Shown in pieces: positions 12,396 to 25,300 of a DNA stretch of 64,000 bases (position 1 is the first letter of the stretch; each line of letters begins with the position of its first letter). The DNA comes from Brachycybe producta (lineage: Eukaryota > Arthropoda > Diplopoda > Playtdesmida > Andrognathidae). A program made the position numbers and the translations under genes. The notes beneath the pieces are model-generated. The model ran no database searches. It saw only the letters and a program-made list of their open reading frames with translations, and was not told the origin of the DNA. The stretch is from positions 4,406,903 through 4,470,902 of the forward strand of contig JAUPFP010000016.1 in assembly GCA_036925085.1 (NCBI GenBank), read 5' to 3'.

Positions 12396-13879
12396 CCTTA
12401 AGTTTATTCATTTTTCAGATTGTCTTAATATGTCTGCAACTGTCGTCAAGGTGTTAGATTTGCTACCAATTTGGTCATTTTACAAATTGACTGGTGACTT
12501 TACAGAATAACTAATTTCGATTTTGGCTGGAAAATTGCACTGCGCCTTTACAGTATTTGCGTTGAGTGTCATGCAGTTCGCAAGGTGTTTTGTTAAAATG
12601 TGTTTATATTTTTATAACAATTTGAGGCACATTTTTTCAAACACCGCCTTAATTTTTTTAGAAAGTAGGCTATAGCAGCAGTTTGGTTTTTTTTTTGCTC
12701 TAAGGCTAAACTTTAAAAACTGTCCATTATATTAGTTTTAAAAAAAATCACAGCAGATGAATGATAACGGGTTTAAAAACTTTGTAAAAAGGATTTCGGT
12801 TCCTTGGACTAACATGTTGGCCTTTTTTTTTCAAGGCAACTATTTATTGTCTGTACTTTTTTTTATATACATTATATTACTACAAACCGATTTATGAGCT
12901 TGACAAGTGACCAACTGGTTTTGCATACAAATTTTATGATTACTGAACTTTTGCTTCTAAAAGCCAGATATGACTTTGGAATGAAAAGAAAGCATTTGAT
13001 AAAGAAGAAAAAAGTTCACTTTTAAATTCAGTAAAATATTCATTTTTTTTAAAAAAAATATATATATTTTGCTGAAATATATTGTTGCTAATATATTGAT
13101 GACATCAGCTAATTTATAGCATAAAATTATGCTAAATAAAATAACGTGTCATATACAACGTGTTCCAGTACTATTACCCCAGTTTATTATCAAAACGTAT
13201 ATCTTGTAGTAAAGTATGTCATTTAAAAAAACGAATATCATAGAATCTATAATTTAATCTAAAATGTACAAAATTTAAGGTAGTTGTTTTGTGAACAACA
13301 TATTGAAATATTTTTGTATCAAGAAATAAAACGAATTAGTTTAGAAATTAAAAAGTAATCGAATTTTTAAAATGGGCTTTACAATAATTTATTGTGAAAT
13401 CTTTTTCTTGGAGAAACAATTTTTAAACCTCATTTGTCAAATTCAACAACTTACAGTATCTTTTTTATCGATTTGTTTAAGTTTTGTTAACAGCCCAAAA
13501 TCAGTTTTGAATATTTAGCTTTTATAGATTCTGAAATATTAATTTTTAAATGGTTCACGTTTTACCACTTGTTAATATTATACTTAGTAATAAGACTGAG
13601 GCATTGATTTGAATTTGAATTTAAATTTGAAAAAATTACTCTGCAAGTAGCCATAAAGGCCTATGGCAGAGGGACACGAGTCCAAGTGCAGCACAGAAAA
13701 TGCATTGTCAAAACCAGAAAACATCTGATCATTTTCCCTATCTATTAAAACTCTAAGATATACTGTAGTTAAATTAAAACATGGTTTTTCTATGATGATT
13801 TGTTGAAAGAAATTTAGCGCCAATTTTTCTTCTTGAATTTGGGCCTATGAGGCCCACATACCTAGTCTAGACCTACGTA
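12396..13879. other. Non-coding AT-rich stretch
   Basis: No coding exon seen. A simple TTTGAATTTGAATTTAAATT repeat is near 13608-13630. CATATACAACGTGTTCCAGT near 13150 resembles the end of the element at 37585, but no partner end was found. Confidence 0.5.
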
Positions 13880-14136
13880 ATAAGTTGAATGCATTTAAGA
13901 ATTAAACATTTTCTACAGAAGCATGATGCAGACCATATAACATACATTGATTACAATATATTCAGTTAATATCTTAAAAACTTACGTTAATATAATGAGT
14001 TGGTGTAATAAAATATTGATTTAATAGTCCTATTTCATTATGTTCCGATATTAATTTAACTAATGAAATTTATTTTAATTTTTTCACATCTTTATCTGAA
14101 CTCAGTATAATTCAACTAAACACAATCACCTGTAGA
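13880..14136 (+). mobile_element. GTGTACAAGGTA-family element, degenerate copy
   Basis: TTGAATGCATTTAAGAATTA and TTTTCTACAGAA, then AATATTGATTTAATAG and TATAATTCAACTAAACACAA, follow the order of the 512-695 element. One end is eroded. Confidence 0.45.
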
Positions 14137-15227
14137 GTATGTATTGATCTGCTTTGGTATTCATGAGATATTAATATGGAATTAAATGAAAGCGTTTGAT
14201 AAAAGTTCACTTTTTAAGCATTCTTAGATTATATTTTTTTAAAGTTAAAATACTGAACTTAAATAAAAGTGTTTGCTAACGATTTTGGATGACATAAGCC
14301 AAAATATTTAGCACAATTATGCAGATTAAAAAAGCATTTATATATTTTATATTATAATACTAGGCCTAGTTTTTTTTTTTGCTTTCTCAATAATGATAAA
14401 GCAAATTTCTATTCACATAAAAACGGTTTCTCGATATGTATTTAAAAATCGAACTGATTTTTTATATACAGTATATATATTTCTAAATCTGTGAATGGGG
14501 ATGATCGAATTGATTTGTTCCATACTTTCGAAAAATTTTAAAATTTCTACTGTGATGTAATATTGCAATTTTAAAAAGAAAAAAAAACTAATTCTACTTT
14601 TAACTTTTATATATTGAACTTTTTTTTTATTATTCGCATGAAGTAACCATTTTTTTAAAAGTTTTTTTAAAAAAAAACTTGTCTAGCTTGTTATAAATGT
14701 AAAAGGGAAGTGTATAAAGTGTAGCTATATGGTTTAAAAGGAGAAATTACACTGGTGTGTGTACCTCAAGTTTGAAACTTCAAAATGTGGGTCAGTCGTG
14801 AAGGGGAGGGAGGCTTTTTTATTATTATTATTATTCTTTATACAGTATACTTCTTTTTTGGAGGTAGTTTTTGCCTCAAGGGAAACCCACTCATATAAGA
14901 AAACTCGGCACTATTGCAATTGAATGTAATGTAGGCTACAGTTATTATTACTTTAAGGTATGTACTATGGTTATATGTGTATAAAAGGGCAACCTTAATA
15001 TTTTAGGCCTACTATTTCAACATGCTTACTTTTTTAACATAAAACAAACAGGTTATGTTTTAATTGCTTTTTTTTGTATTATTATTATTATTATTCAATT
15101 TTTTCCGGGTTGCTTCTGCTTAGTCTTCTTCTATAAAGTGCATCTGTGAAAGTGTTATGTTAGAATTTTCTGTACTTGCTTGTTAATTTGAATTTTCAAT
15201 ATATAATAATACTTAATAAATAGTTAA
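14137..15227. other. Non-coding AT-rich stretch with (ATT)n tracts
   Basis: Short ATT microsatellites near 14821 and 15076. No gene seen. Confidence 0.55.
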
Positions 15228-15766
15228 TATACAGTGTGAGTCAAAAGTTGAACACCATGAAAATAATTATTACAAGGGTTCGGAGATTTCTCAATTTGTG
15301 GCTCAAATACTAATTGTGACATAATAGTCATCATAAGAACAACTGCAATTATACCTTTTTTTTAGTCAAAATAGCTTGTTAGAGACTAATGTCTGGTTAC
15401 ATTGATTGTTACAATCAATAGTCAACTAGAGTTCTGGTCTATAATTAATCAGTGTTTTTAAATGAAAAACGATAATTGTTAGTTGATCTAAACGGAATTG
15501 GTCCATGGGCCACAAATTGAGAAACATTTGCATGATATTGCATCAACATGTGAGCCATAATTATTAGAAATTAAAATTCATTTAGTTTCAGAGGCAAAAA
15601 TATGGCTGACAATTGACAGAAAGTCATAAAATAACAAAAGAAACGCATATATGTCAAGGCATCCTTCTTCATACAAAGAATTCAAAAGTGTTTCAATTTT
15701 AAAGCTGGACATTTTACAATAAAATAATGTATTCCTTGGTGTGCGAACTTTGAGTCACTTTGTATA
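15228..15766. mobile_element. Tc1/mariner-like MITE with TACAGTGTGAGTCAAAAGTT terminus, hosting another MITE
   Basis: TATACAGTGTGAGTCAAAAG on the left and ACTTTGAGTCACTTTGTATA on the right are inverted, with TA at both ends. Its interior contains a foldback of the 8608-8871 family (about 15283-15551). Confidence 0.65.
15283..15551. mobile_element. Foldback MITE, copy 2 of the 8608-8871 family (nested)
   Basis: GATTTCTCAATTTGTGGC on the left faces GGGCCACAAATTGAGAAACA and TGATATTGCAT on the right. The inner stem continues with AATAGTCATCAT-type pieces. Confidence 0.65.
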
Positions 15767-16631
15767 TAAACGTTAATAAGTTACTAACAATGAGAAAAAA
15801 TAAGTCATACTTTAGTTTTGCTAGCAAATCTACAAAATATAAACAATTTGCATTTATGATTGACTTATTGTTGTAGGCTTAACGGCATATTGTCTAAACC
15901 TTTCTTTTATGGCTTGCAGATGGATGGCAGTTTTTTAGTTTTGTAGATTATCTAGTAATTCTGAAGAATGATTTTTTTTTACTTTGCTAGTAAAGCATAA
16001 TATCTGAATATCTGAAAATATGTATAATTTTGAAATTGTTAGGTTTACTGCATATTAGGTCGAATTGGTCCACATTACAGAAAATGCATTCCTCTTGGTT
16101 GAACATGTGATGGTTTTTTTTTCTTCTGAAAGCTTAAAATTCTTTGTTCACTTCCGTAATGTTCATATTTTTCTTGAGCAACAAAAAAAAACCTAGACTG
16201 TTGCCTACATTTTTTTTTAAATAACATGTCTTGCCTGAAGAATTTTATGTGCTAGAAAAATTTCACCTTTATGAGCAACAAACAAATATTTCATAAAATT
16301 ATTTGTCTGGTTATATGCTGTAATTTTGAACTTGTTCAAAACATGATAACTTTGATAAGCATTATTACAATTTATAACAAAAATTTGGAATGTTTTATAT
16401 TTAATACTGTAGATGTTGTGACAGACAGCATTGTTTATTTTTTAGAATTTCTTGTTTAAAGAACTAAGGTCTAAATTCAAGAAAGAAACACTTCCAACTA
16501 GAACGGTTGGCTATCATTGGATCAAAAGTATTTCTTTTTAAATTTATTGATTTCATACTGTAATATTGGCAATATTAACAGCAAGATTCACTGTTATTTC
16601 CCTTTGAATAAATTGTGATACAACTCTTAAA
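15767..16631. other. Non-coding AT-rich stretch
   Basis: No coding or repeated structure recognised. Confidence 0.5.
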
Positions 16632-16872
16632 GCATTGTTTCCACTCAGACTCACAAGTCTGTAAACATAATATTATTATTGTATATGATAATTTTTGCGT
16701 TTCCACTACAACATATTGCAGTGATGAGCAACGTTTCCACGCGGACATTTCCACAGAGTCTGCAACATGATTTGACAACAACAAATTTACATTTTCCAGA
16801 CTCAAAACATGAAGTTCATGCATGAAGTCAAATGCTATGTTGCAAACTGATTTGTCTGAGTGGAAATGTTCC
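16632..16872. mobile_element. MITE with GTTTCCACTCAGAC termini
   Basis: Left CATTGTTTCCACTCAGACTC and right TTTGTCTGAGTGGAAATGTT are inverted over about 35 bp. A further GTTTCCAC pair bounds the nested block at 45355-46343. Confidence 0.65.
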
Positions 16873-18289
16873 TTGACAAGCAGGGCTTTGGAGAAGCCAA
16901 ATCTTTAAATTACTCCGCTCTGGGTGTGCTCTGTTTGCTCCAGTTTTACTCTGTAATCAGTCAGAAATTAATTTTTAATTAAATAAAAAAGTGCATATTG
17001 TTATTTAATGGCTATGTAAAACCAGGCCAACTTATACAACTGTTAAATTGCTATTTAAATTAAATGCTTTAAAAACAAAATTCAATTTTTGTTAGTTTGA
17101 AATACGTTGTTATGAATTTTGTTCATAGTGTTCATCCAATGATTTTATATCCTCTAAACATGGTTCTAACATAAAAAACCTATTTTATGTAATAAAGCTT
17201 ACACTTGAAAACATTTTTATGTTGTAACAATGCTCAGAGGGTTCACGTCGAAGTTGAAGTGTCAAGTTTATGTTTAAAACATTTTCACATTTTTAAACAA
17301 TATTTGCAAATAATTTATGAAACTATTCTGAGACCCCACCATTTGCTATAGTTTCAAATTTGTTTAACATAACATTTTAATGAAATATTTTTCATAAACA
17401 TCTTAATGTTTTTAATTGTTTATATGGCTAAAATATGGATAGTTGTAAAGAGAAAGAGAAAAAAAATGAATATCAATTTCATTAATAAATAATAAGGCGG
17501 TGTTTTGTTATTGTTTTATGAATTTGAACCGGAAATAATAATGCAAGGTCAAAATTTAGCAAATGTTGTAGGCCAAAAAAAACAAAAAAAAAATATAGGC
17601 CTAGATTTTTATCCATATAAAGTTAATGTTACTAAAGTGGGATGTGGAACAAGTAAAAATGTCTAGAGAAGGCCACACACATACAGTAAAGAAATACATT
17701 TTTCTAAATATTTTTTGTTTATTCTTAAAAAAACAAAATAAATAATAACAGTAATAAGAACTACTGAAGAAATGTTTTGTGACGATTTTGAAAGTTACTC
17801 ATGCAATAATAAAAGAAGGTTATATATTTTTTATAATAAACAGAATAAAATTTAACAAGATTTGTCATTAGTTGTGTGAGTTTGTGTGTGAGATAGAGAG
17901 AAAAGGGTCGTTGCCTTAAACATTATCATCATCATGACTTAATACATTGTCCTTTACCCAAATTATGTGTAATTATTTTCAAAAATTATCAAAGGAAACA
18001 AATAAAATCAGAAGAAGAAGATAAATCAGAATAATATAACGGTTTAAATATTTATTTATGTATATACAGTTGTATAATTATTAAAAGGGTCATCCTCCTC
18101 CTCCTCCTCCTCCTCCTCCTCCTCCATCTTAAGATAATATCTTTTAATTAAAAATACTGCAAAAAAATTCTTTGTGGAACATAATTATTACAATATAAAA
18201 AACCTTTATTTTTTACTTTTAAAAAATTAATTAGTCTACGTGATTGCATAGGATTTGTTCAGGTGTAACACTAAGAAGAAATTTAGTTA
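16873..18289. other. Non-coding AT-rich stretch with a TCC microsatellite
   Basis: Contains (TCC)11 at 18093-18125, TG/AG-rich sequence near 17875-17905, and no gene. Confidence 0.55.
18093..18125. repeat. (TCC)n microsatellite
   Basis: Eleven uninterrupted TCC units. Confidence 0.95.
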
Positions 18290-18500
18290 TGTGTACTGTA
18301 GCTGAATCACTTAAGGGTGTTTCTATGTTGGTATCTTTCAAAATAAGCTTTTTACGTAAATTTGAAGTTTATTTTCATAAATAACAACATGAAAAATACC
18401 ATTAAATGATAGAGGGTACCCTTCTAGTTTTTAAAATTCTTCCATAGTATTTTCTTAATATTGATTCTGAAAGACAAAATAATCAAAAGTTCGAAAATTA
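18290..18500. mobile_element. Foldback MITE family FB-A copy (tandem with next)
   Basis: GTAGCTGAATCACTTAAGGG on the left, GTACCCTTCTAGTTTTTAAA on the right. It ends CAAAAGTTCG, where the next copy begins. Confidence 0.7.
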
Positions 18501-18770
18501 GCTGTTCATAAACCATCTTAATAGTATTTTCATGTTAATATCTTTTAAAATAAACTTTTTTTTAATAACAAATATTAAAAAAAATATTGTCTTAGTTGGG
18601 GTCATTTTCAAACAGTCTTAAAAAGCTTATTTTAAAATATATCAACATAAAATTATCAGGAAGTAGTTGAGCTACCTTTCTAGTTTCTAAAACACTTCAT
18701 AGGAAGTTTTTCTTAATTTTGTTCCTGAAGGACAGAATAACCAGAGTTCGAGAGAGGCGTTAACATTTTC
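18500..18770. mobile_element. Foldback MITE family FB-A copy
   Basis: TAGTATTTTCATGTTAATAT left; AGCTACCTTTCTAGTTTCTA and GAATAACCAGAGTTCGAGAG right. The first ~40 bases of the left arm are missing, as if it abuts or shares an end with the preceding copy. Confidence 0.7.
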
Positions 18771-19167
18771 AAACCACCTTAACTTGTGATTTAATGTGAC
18801 ATTGTTCTCAAGGTAAACTAAAAACGTAAATGTGATTTTAAAAAAAATTGCATTGCTTTTGTCATAAAAATTGATTTGTGAGGTTAATCTTTTTTAAAAA
18901 AAAATGTTAATACATTATAAAATAAAATAACACAATTTGTGTTTTCAAATTTCAATAGAAATTTATGCAGAATGAAGTTGAACAATACCGAATTCTAGGT
19001 CAGAACAAGAAAATAAAAAAAGATAAAAGATGTAGTAGTATACAAATCTTAAACAATGTTTCTAGTTTGAGTTTTACTCTGAAACAATTGTTTCAAACTA
19101 GAGTATTATACTCATGTATACATGTATTGTATAGGTTGATATTTTTTTACTTAAGTTTGTTTTAAAG

Positions 19168-19640
19168 TGTAAACGCCCCTCGAACTCTAGTTATTTTGTC
19201 TTTTAGAAGCAAAACTTGAAACTTGAATATATTTTAGAAATTAGAATAGTTACTCAATCACTAAATATTTTTTTTTTCTTATTGTTATTTTTCAAAATAA
19301 ACGTTTTGAAAATAAAAATTAATAAATGGCATCCGCTTAAAGTTGAATCATCTTAAAACTCGCATAAAAAGTTTATATTTTATATTTAAAAAGTTTATAT
19401 TTTATATTTAAAAAGTTTATATTTTATATTTTAAAAGTTATATTTTAAAAGTTTTATTTTAAAAGTTATATTTTAAAAGTTTTATTTTAAAAGTTATATT
19501 TTAAAAGTTATATTTTAAAAGTTATATTTTAAAAGTTATATTTTAAAAGTTATATTTTAAAAGTTATATTTTAAAAGTTATATTTTAAAAGTTTACATTT
19601 TAAAAAATATCAACAAAATGACCTTTAAGGTGGTGTTTAA
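19168..19640. mobile_element. Foldback MITE family FB-A copy with an internal minisatellite expansion
   Basis: Left terminus AACGCCCCTCGAACTCTAGT and TTTTAGAAATTAGAATAGTT. The centre, where other copies have AAAAAGCTTATTTTGAAAGA, is expanded into the tandem array at 19371-19605. A diverged right arm follows. Confidence 0.65.
19371..19605. repeat. Minisatellite, units AAAAGTTTATATTTTATATTT then AAAAGTTATATTTT
   Basis: Starts with about three 22-bp units and passes into about a dozen 14-bp TTATATTTTAAAAG units. Units match the FB-A central sequence. Confidence 0.9.
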
Positions 19641-19644
19641 ATTA

Positions 19645-19935
19645 TAGACGTGTTTTAGAAACTAGAAGGGTAGCTCAATCACTTCAGGGTATATTCATGT
19701 CGCTATCTTTCAAAATAAGCTTTTTGAGTTTGAAAATAATAATTTGATGTTGATAATTTTTTTTTAAATTAGCTTTTTTATTTCAGTTTTAAAATGACCT
19801 ATTTTTAAGAAATTGATATTTTTAAAGATAATAACATGAAAATATTACTGATTCAGCTACCATTCTAGTTTCTAACACACTTTCAATTTCACCTTAATAT
19901 TGCCCATATTTCGAAAATCAGCTGTTGACAGAACA
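19645..19935. mobile_element. Foldback MITE family FB-A copy
   Basis: GTTTTAGAAACTAGAAGGGT and AGCTCAATCACTTCAGGGTA left; AGCTACCATTCTAGTTTCTA right. It ends TCGAAAATCAGCTGTTGACA, the alternative end type also seen at 18487 and 31332. Confidence 0.8.
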
Positions 19936-21514
19936 TCTTCAGACAATTAAAAAACCGACAATTTTAAATAATAATTTAATAAAAACCAAATTCTAGTATT
20001 ATATTTGAAATAGAAGTTCAATTAAAGCACAAAAATAGGTTTATATAAAACAGGTTTCAAAAAGAAAAGCATTAAAAAGTGTTTAAATGTCATTAAGAAA
20101 TTCTAATTGATATTTATTTTTGTTCTCTATGTTATTTTTAATTTATACGAAAACTTTCTTAAGATCTACTTTTTTAAAAATACATATCAGGTACTATTGG
20201 ATAATTAGTGTCATGTGAATGTCCAAGGCTATAAGGTATAGACAGGTGTGGTAGTGTCCACCCCAAATTTCTTTTTTTTTTTTTTGACTGGAGGCCCACT
20301 TAAGTGGACGCCTTAAAAATGACCCAGTTTCAACTATAAAAAAATGAGGCCAAATTTTACTTCAAAATAACGTTACAGTTATTTTGATTTTTTGTCTTTC
20401 ACCTTCTTCCTTTTACATTGTGTAAGCAAAATCAAGTCTCATAATTTAAAGAAAAAACTTTTAAAAAAACACTTTGTCTTTTAATGAGTATTTTCTGTGC
20501 AAGAAGAATTACATTCTTGTAAATTTTTACTCATGCAATTCTTGTGCTTAATGTTCAATTGAGCGATCAAAAAGAATTATTTCTGTGGTAAAAAAAAAAT
20601 TACCCATTAATTTGTTCAGGCTTTAAAGAGGTTGAATTAGCTATTTTATCATTATTTTTCCTTAATTAATTTTGATTTATTTCAATTTCAATTCCTGTTT
20701 TTGTTTTTTTTTGTTGTCTTCTTTTAATAAGAAAATATTTTGAAGTAATAAACTATAGGTTAATTTAAGCTATGTAATGTCAAGGATAAAATATGAAATG
20801 TCTGAACTTATATTAAGGTAATTAATAAAAAAGAATGTCGAATGCGGTTCAGAAAAAAAAAAAAGATTTACATTATGAATGTAAAACTTTTTAAGAAGTA
20901 ACTTTAGATATTTGTGTTTTAAAACGTTGCTTAAAATAAAGTTAACCTTAAAACATGACCGTAAGCAATGTTTTATGTAAGTGGTGTATGTTTTATTTAA
21001 GCAAAGCTTAAAACTAATTAAGCAGTGTTTTAGAATATACTCTAGAAATGTCCTTCAAAGTGATTTTAACAGAGTTCTACTCAAATAGAACAAACAGCAA
21101 GGGGAAAGGAGAGTAGATATAGTCTTAACACTTAGATAATCTTAATCTAGATAATCTTAAATTATTATACTAGTAACACAGTATGTACTCGAAATGGACA
21201 AAATGGGACATTCATTTAAAACTTGTTTGTTTGTGTCAGCTCTCATTTTCGAGGCGATTTGTTGTATAGAAAAATTGGGGTACACCGTATACACCTTAAT
21301 GTTACACCCCATAGTGGTTTGGATTAACTAAAAAAAACCATCTAAAATAAATTGTAATTGTTAAAAAAAATGCCTAAATTCGTGGGATATACATTAAGTA
21401 AAAGGTCAGACAGGCTAAAAAAAATCCCACTGAATCGCACTTTTTATTGTTTTTTTAAATATATATTCAATTTTAAACAATCAGACTTTGCTAACTTCAG
21501 TTTACTTAGCTAAA
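19936..21514. other. Non-coding AT-rich stretch
   Basis: No gene recognised. TAGATAATCTTA is repeated three times near 21130-21165. Confidence 0.5.
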
Positions 21515-21654
21515 TATATGTTACTGTCAATCTGCAAAATCAGTTTATCTGAAGATTGCCTAGGCAATCTGCAAACCAACCAACCAACTAGTGAATCTGC
21601 AAAATTCAGCACCTAAAATGTATTGAATTTTGCAGATTGACAATGCTACATATA
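21515..21654. mobile_element. MITE with CTGTCAATCTGCAAAA termini, copy 1
   Basis: TATATGTTACTGTCAATCTG left and TTTTGCAGATTGACAATGCT then ACATATA right. The internal palindrome GATTGCCTAGGCAATC is shared with the copy at 42153-42349. Confidence 0.8.
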
Positions 21655-22159
21655 CACTTTGACGTTATAACGTTCCAAGCAGGTCCAGTTTCACCACTAT
21701 TGGCGTGGCGCCAAAATTTAGACGCTAGAATCGCAAAAATAAATATGAAAAAGATTTTTTAAAAAAATTCATAATAAAGAACCGATCGCCAATAATTATA
21801 AAAAGAATTTTATAATCCTGTTATCATTCTATTCGATATTAAATAAAACATACAAAATAATAAAAAAATAATTTAATTACAAATTCAATTTTAATATACA
21901 TTGGACTATTTGTAGCTTGAAAATTTTGAATAAATCATTTTTATTCATAAAGTTATTAATAATAACCTACTTAGTAATGCTAATTGAATAATAGCAATTT
22001 TGAGGGTGTCAGGCTGATGGGTTTTCTAAGGTGTCACCCACATACCCTAGCACCGGCCCCGGTTCTATGCCCATGGTTAGCTACACTAAAAAATTGAATA
22101 GTTTATTTTGACCCAAAATAAATTCATAATTTAGAATGTTTTAAATTTTTTTTTTTCAG
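21655..22159. other. Sequence upstream of the first visible CHS1 exon
   Basis: Includes TATTGGCGTGGCGCCAAAAT and a GGTGTCACCC...CACCGGCCCCGG piece that look like transposon fragments. No convincing promoter, TATA-Inr pair or upstream coding exon was found. Confidence 0.45.
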
Positions 22160-22320
22160 AAAAAATCCTTCGATAGTCAAGGAAGTCGGACTTCATTTCC
22201 TGGTAAAGGAATTAAAGCAATCGAAAAAATGCCATCATTAAGAAGTCTTGTTGACCATTCGGACAATGAGAATCTTTACGATGATAATTCACCAATGTCC
22301 GAAGATATATATGGCGGAAG
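22160..22320 (+). CDS. CHS1: CHS1 visible exon 1: acidic cytosolic N-terminus
   Basis: Residues 1-53. A pyrimidine tract ending in CAG precedes position 22160 and the donor is AAG/GTCAAT, a weak match. The only in-frame ATG near the start is at 22229 (residue 24, MPSLRSLVDHSDNENLYDD). The frame stays open upstream to the acceptor, so either this ATG starts the protein inside an exon with 5' UTR or an upstream coding exon exists. The SPMSEDIYGG stretch at the end resembles the acidic N-terminal motif of arthropod CHS1. The exon is inferred from homology, open frame and splice signals, so its left edge is less certain than those of the other exons. Confidence 0.8.
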
Positions 22321-25300
22321 GTCAATAAAGATATTGATTTACATTTTTAACAAAAAAAAATAATTTTTAACAATTCTCATAGTAATAATTTAATTAATTA
22401 TAATTGCAAAATATTTTTTTGTAAAAATAATGCATTTTTATTTGAATCACATTCTAATGCTTCAATTTTTATAAAAAAATATAAAATAAATTAAAAATAA
22501 TATGTAAGGGTTGAAATGTTTAAAGTTAGTGATTATAATCGCGATTAATATCGATTGATTGTTTTGAACTTAAATATGATTATAATCACAATTGAGAATT
22601 AATATTTTATTTAATTACTGTATTTACAAAAAAAATACTTTAATTAATTATATTGTTGCACTTGAAAAGAGATAATATGAACTGATTTAATTGGAAGTGC
22701 TAAGGTTTTTTTTTTTCTTCTTAAATTTGGCCAATTTAAGAAAAAAAAACTTAGCACTTTCAACTTGAACTCTCAGAACGAGGTTCTACCTATTATACTT
22801 TATTAAGTACCTTTGTGCAAAGTTTTTCTATTTTGGAACCCTGTTTAGAGAGTTCAAGCTGATGTTGAGGTTAAATTTGGGCCTAAGTTTAACATGTTTA
22901 AATTAGCAAATTTGCACAGTATTTTTTATACTGTAATGCGAAATTAATTAAATTTATCGATTATAATCAAATTAATCGGTAATTAATTTTAAATAATAAA
23001 AAAACGACCAACCTTTAATGCATTAAACATTTTCAAAAAGTCAGAATAATTAAATACTGGTAGTTTAGTTCTTGTAATTATTTCATTTTAAAATCAATTT
23101 AAAAAAATATATATTTTCATTCCAGTCGTCGAAGTACAATTCAAATCCAAAAATGGGACGTTTTTCGAGAAATCCCAATCGAAGAATCCAACTCTGGAAA
23201 TCAAAAATGTCTAGAACGGATGGTGAAAATCCTCAAAATATTTGCCTATGTTTTGACCTTTATTGTTGTACTATGTACTGGAGTCGTGTCCAAAGGAAGT
23301 GTCCTCTTCATGGCCTCACAGATTGGAACTGGAAGAAAGACACCTTTTTGCAGGCGTAAATGAATTTTCGAATTTCGAAGAAAAATACTTGATCAAATTA
23401 ATTTACGATAAGACTCATTTTTTAATAATTGAAAGCGGTTCTTTTTTGTTTCAGTTCCTCCTGCGGCACCCGATAAACGCTTCGAAGCCGAAATAAGTGC
23501 TCAGGAACAGGCTCAGTGGATCTGGGCTCTTGCTTTTACCTACTTATTTCCAGAAATTTTTACCTTCTTAAGATCTGCGAGAATGTGTGTCTTCAAGTCT
23601 TTTAGAAGACCGCATCTCGAAGATGTTTTCATGGTAAATCATTTTAACACGAATTTTGGATGTTTAAAAAGTGGACTAACCGTTTTTTTACAGAAGCAAT
23701 TTTTTAAGAAAAAAAAAATTCAAAGTTTGTTAGAAACTAGAATAGTAAGTGAATTTTTGCTAAAAAGTATTTGCATGACTGTTTTTATCATAAGAATACT
23801 TTTGGAAAATTTAATTACTGTTCTAGTATCTAACAAACTTTTAATTTTTTTTAAAAAATAGAAGGGCGTTCACAGTCGAGGGACTTAATGGTCGAGATCG
23901 ACTGCAAAAATTTGCCTAAACGGACCACTCGAGTCGACTGCCAGCGGTTGGAAAGTGGTCCTAAGCTAATTGAATGTACTGCTAAGACATGGTCTCATAG
24001 AGATGACTCGTGTTGTCAGTTTCGGTTACACACCAACCACTTTTTGTAGTTCATCTTGACCACTAAACGTCGCTCTTTTATGAGCAAAATTTACAATAAA
24101 TCCAGAGAGACAGCAGTCCAAATGCAGTAATGAAAGCTTGCGGCAAAGAGACAAAAGTCGAAATTCTTTATGCAAGTGATCTGTTGTTTTTCTGCCACAG
24201 GCCTTTGACCTATGTTTGCAAATATGCTTATGAACCACTTTAAATAGTGTAGGTGAAAAACGTAATTGCAGTTTTGATGTTTTTTTTAGGTTTGTCTCTT
24301 TGAGACACTTCACACGGTTGGCATGGCATTGCTTGCGTTCATAGTCCTTCCAGAATTGGATGCCGTCAAGGGAGCCATGCTGACAAATTGTGTGTGCATA
24401 ATGCCTGCCATTCTTGCTCTCTTATCTCGTCACAAGACGGAAGAAAAACGTGTGGCTAAGATAGTCATTGATATTTTGGCCATTGTGGCTCAATCTTCTG
24501 GACTCTACGTTTGGCCCATTGTCCTTTCGGATAAATTGACGCACGGCACTTGGGCCATTCCAACTTCGATCGTTCTCATCTCTTTCGGATGGTGGGAGAA
24601 TTATGTCGACCATCGGTCTTCTATTGGTTTCATACGGCACATGGCCAAGATCAAGGATCGATTAAAGCGATCGCGATATTTTATTTATACATTTGTTTCC
24701 TGTTGGAAGATGGCCGTATTTTTTGCAGCCATGGTCGGATTTGTCAGCATGACAGCTGTGAATGCAAATGTGGACCGCTTTGGATTTTTGAAAAATTTTT
24801 TCAGTGTCGAGCCACGTAGTTTGACGGTTCGATCCGTGAACACAACGGCACAATTTCTAAATCTGAAGCGCACCGATGGCGTTTCGAGTCTCTTAAATCT
24901 TCACAGCACCGAACCGGAATTAGAAAGTGTGTCTGTGGTACCCACAGCTGCACTCGTCACTCTTGTCATCCAGGTTCGTTTATTTGAAATTACGGTGTCA
25001 TTCAGTGTTGAGAAAATTCATGGTTTGAAAACGTTGAAGGCTGGCTATTCTGTCTTTCAGTAGCAAAATGAAGTGAAACACTTTGTGGCTTTAGTTGACA
25101 TTTGTGACATAGTTCTAGTGACATTTTCGTCTAAAAGGGAACATAAGGTTTATTACCTTCTTATGTTCACTTTTAGATGAAAGTGTCACTAGAACTCAGG
25201 ATATTCTGCTTATTTGAAATAAATACAAAGAAATACTTTGAAAGTATATTCAATACTAGAAGAGTACTTTTTCGTCACAGTTTGATGATTGGTTGATTTT

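Noticed and set aside
24994..25063. Continuation of the exon 4 reading frame past 24973
   Set aside because: The frame runs into intron 4; a good donor at 24974 and the homology of exon 5 mark the true end.
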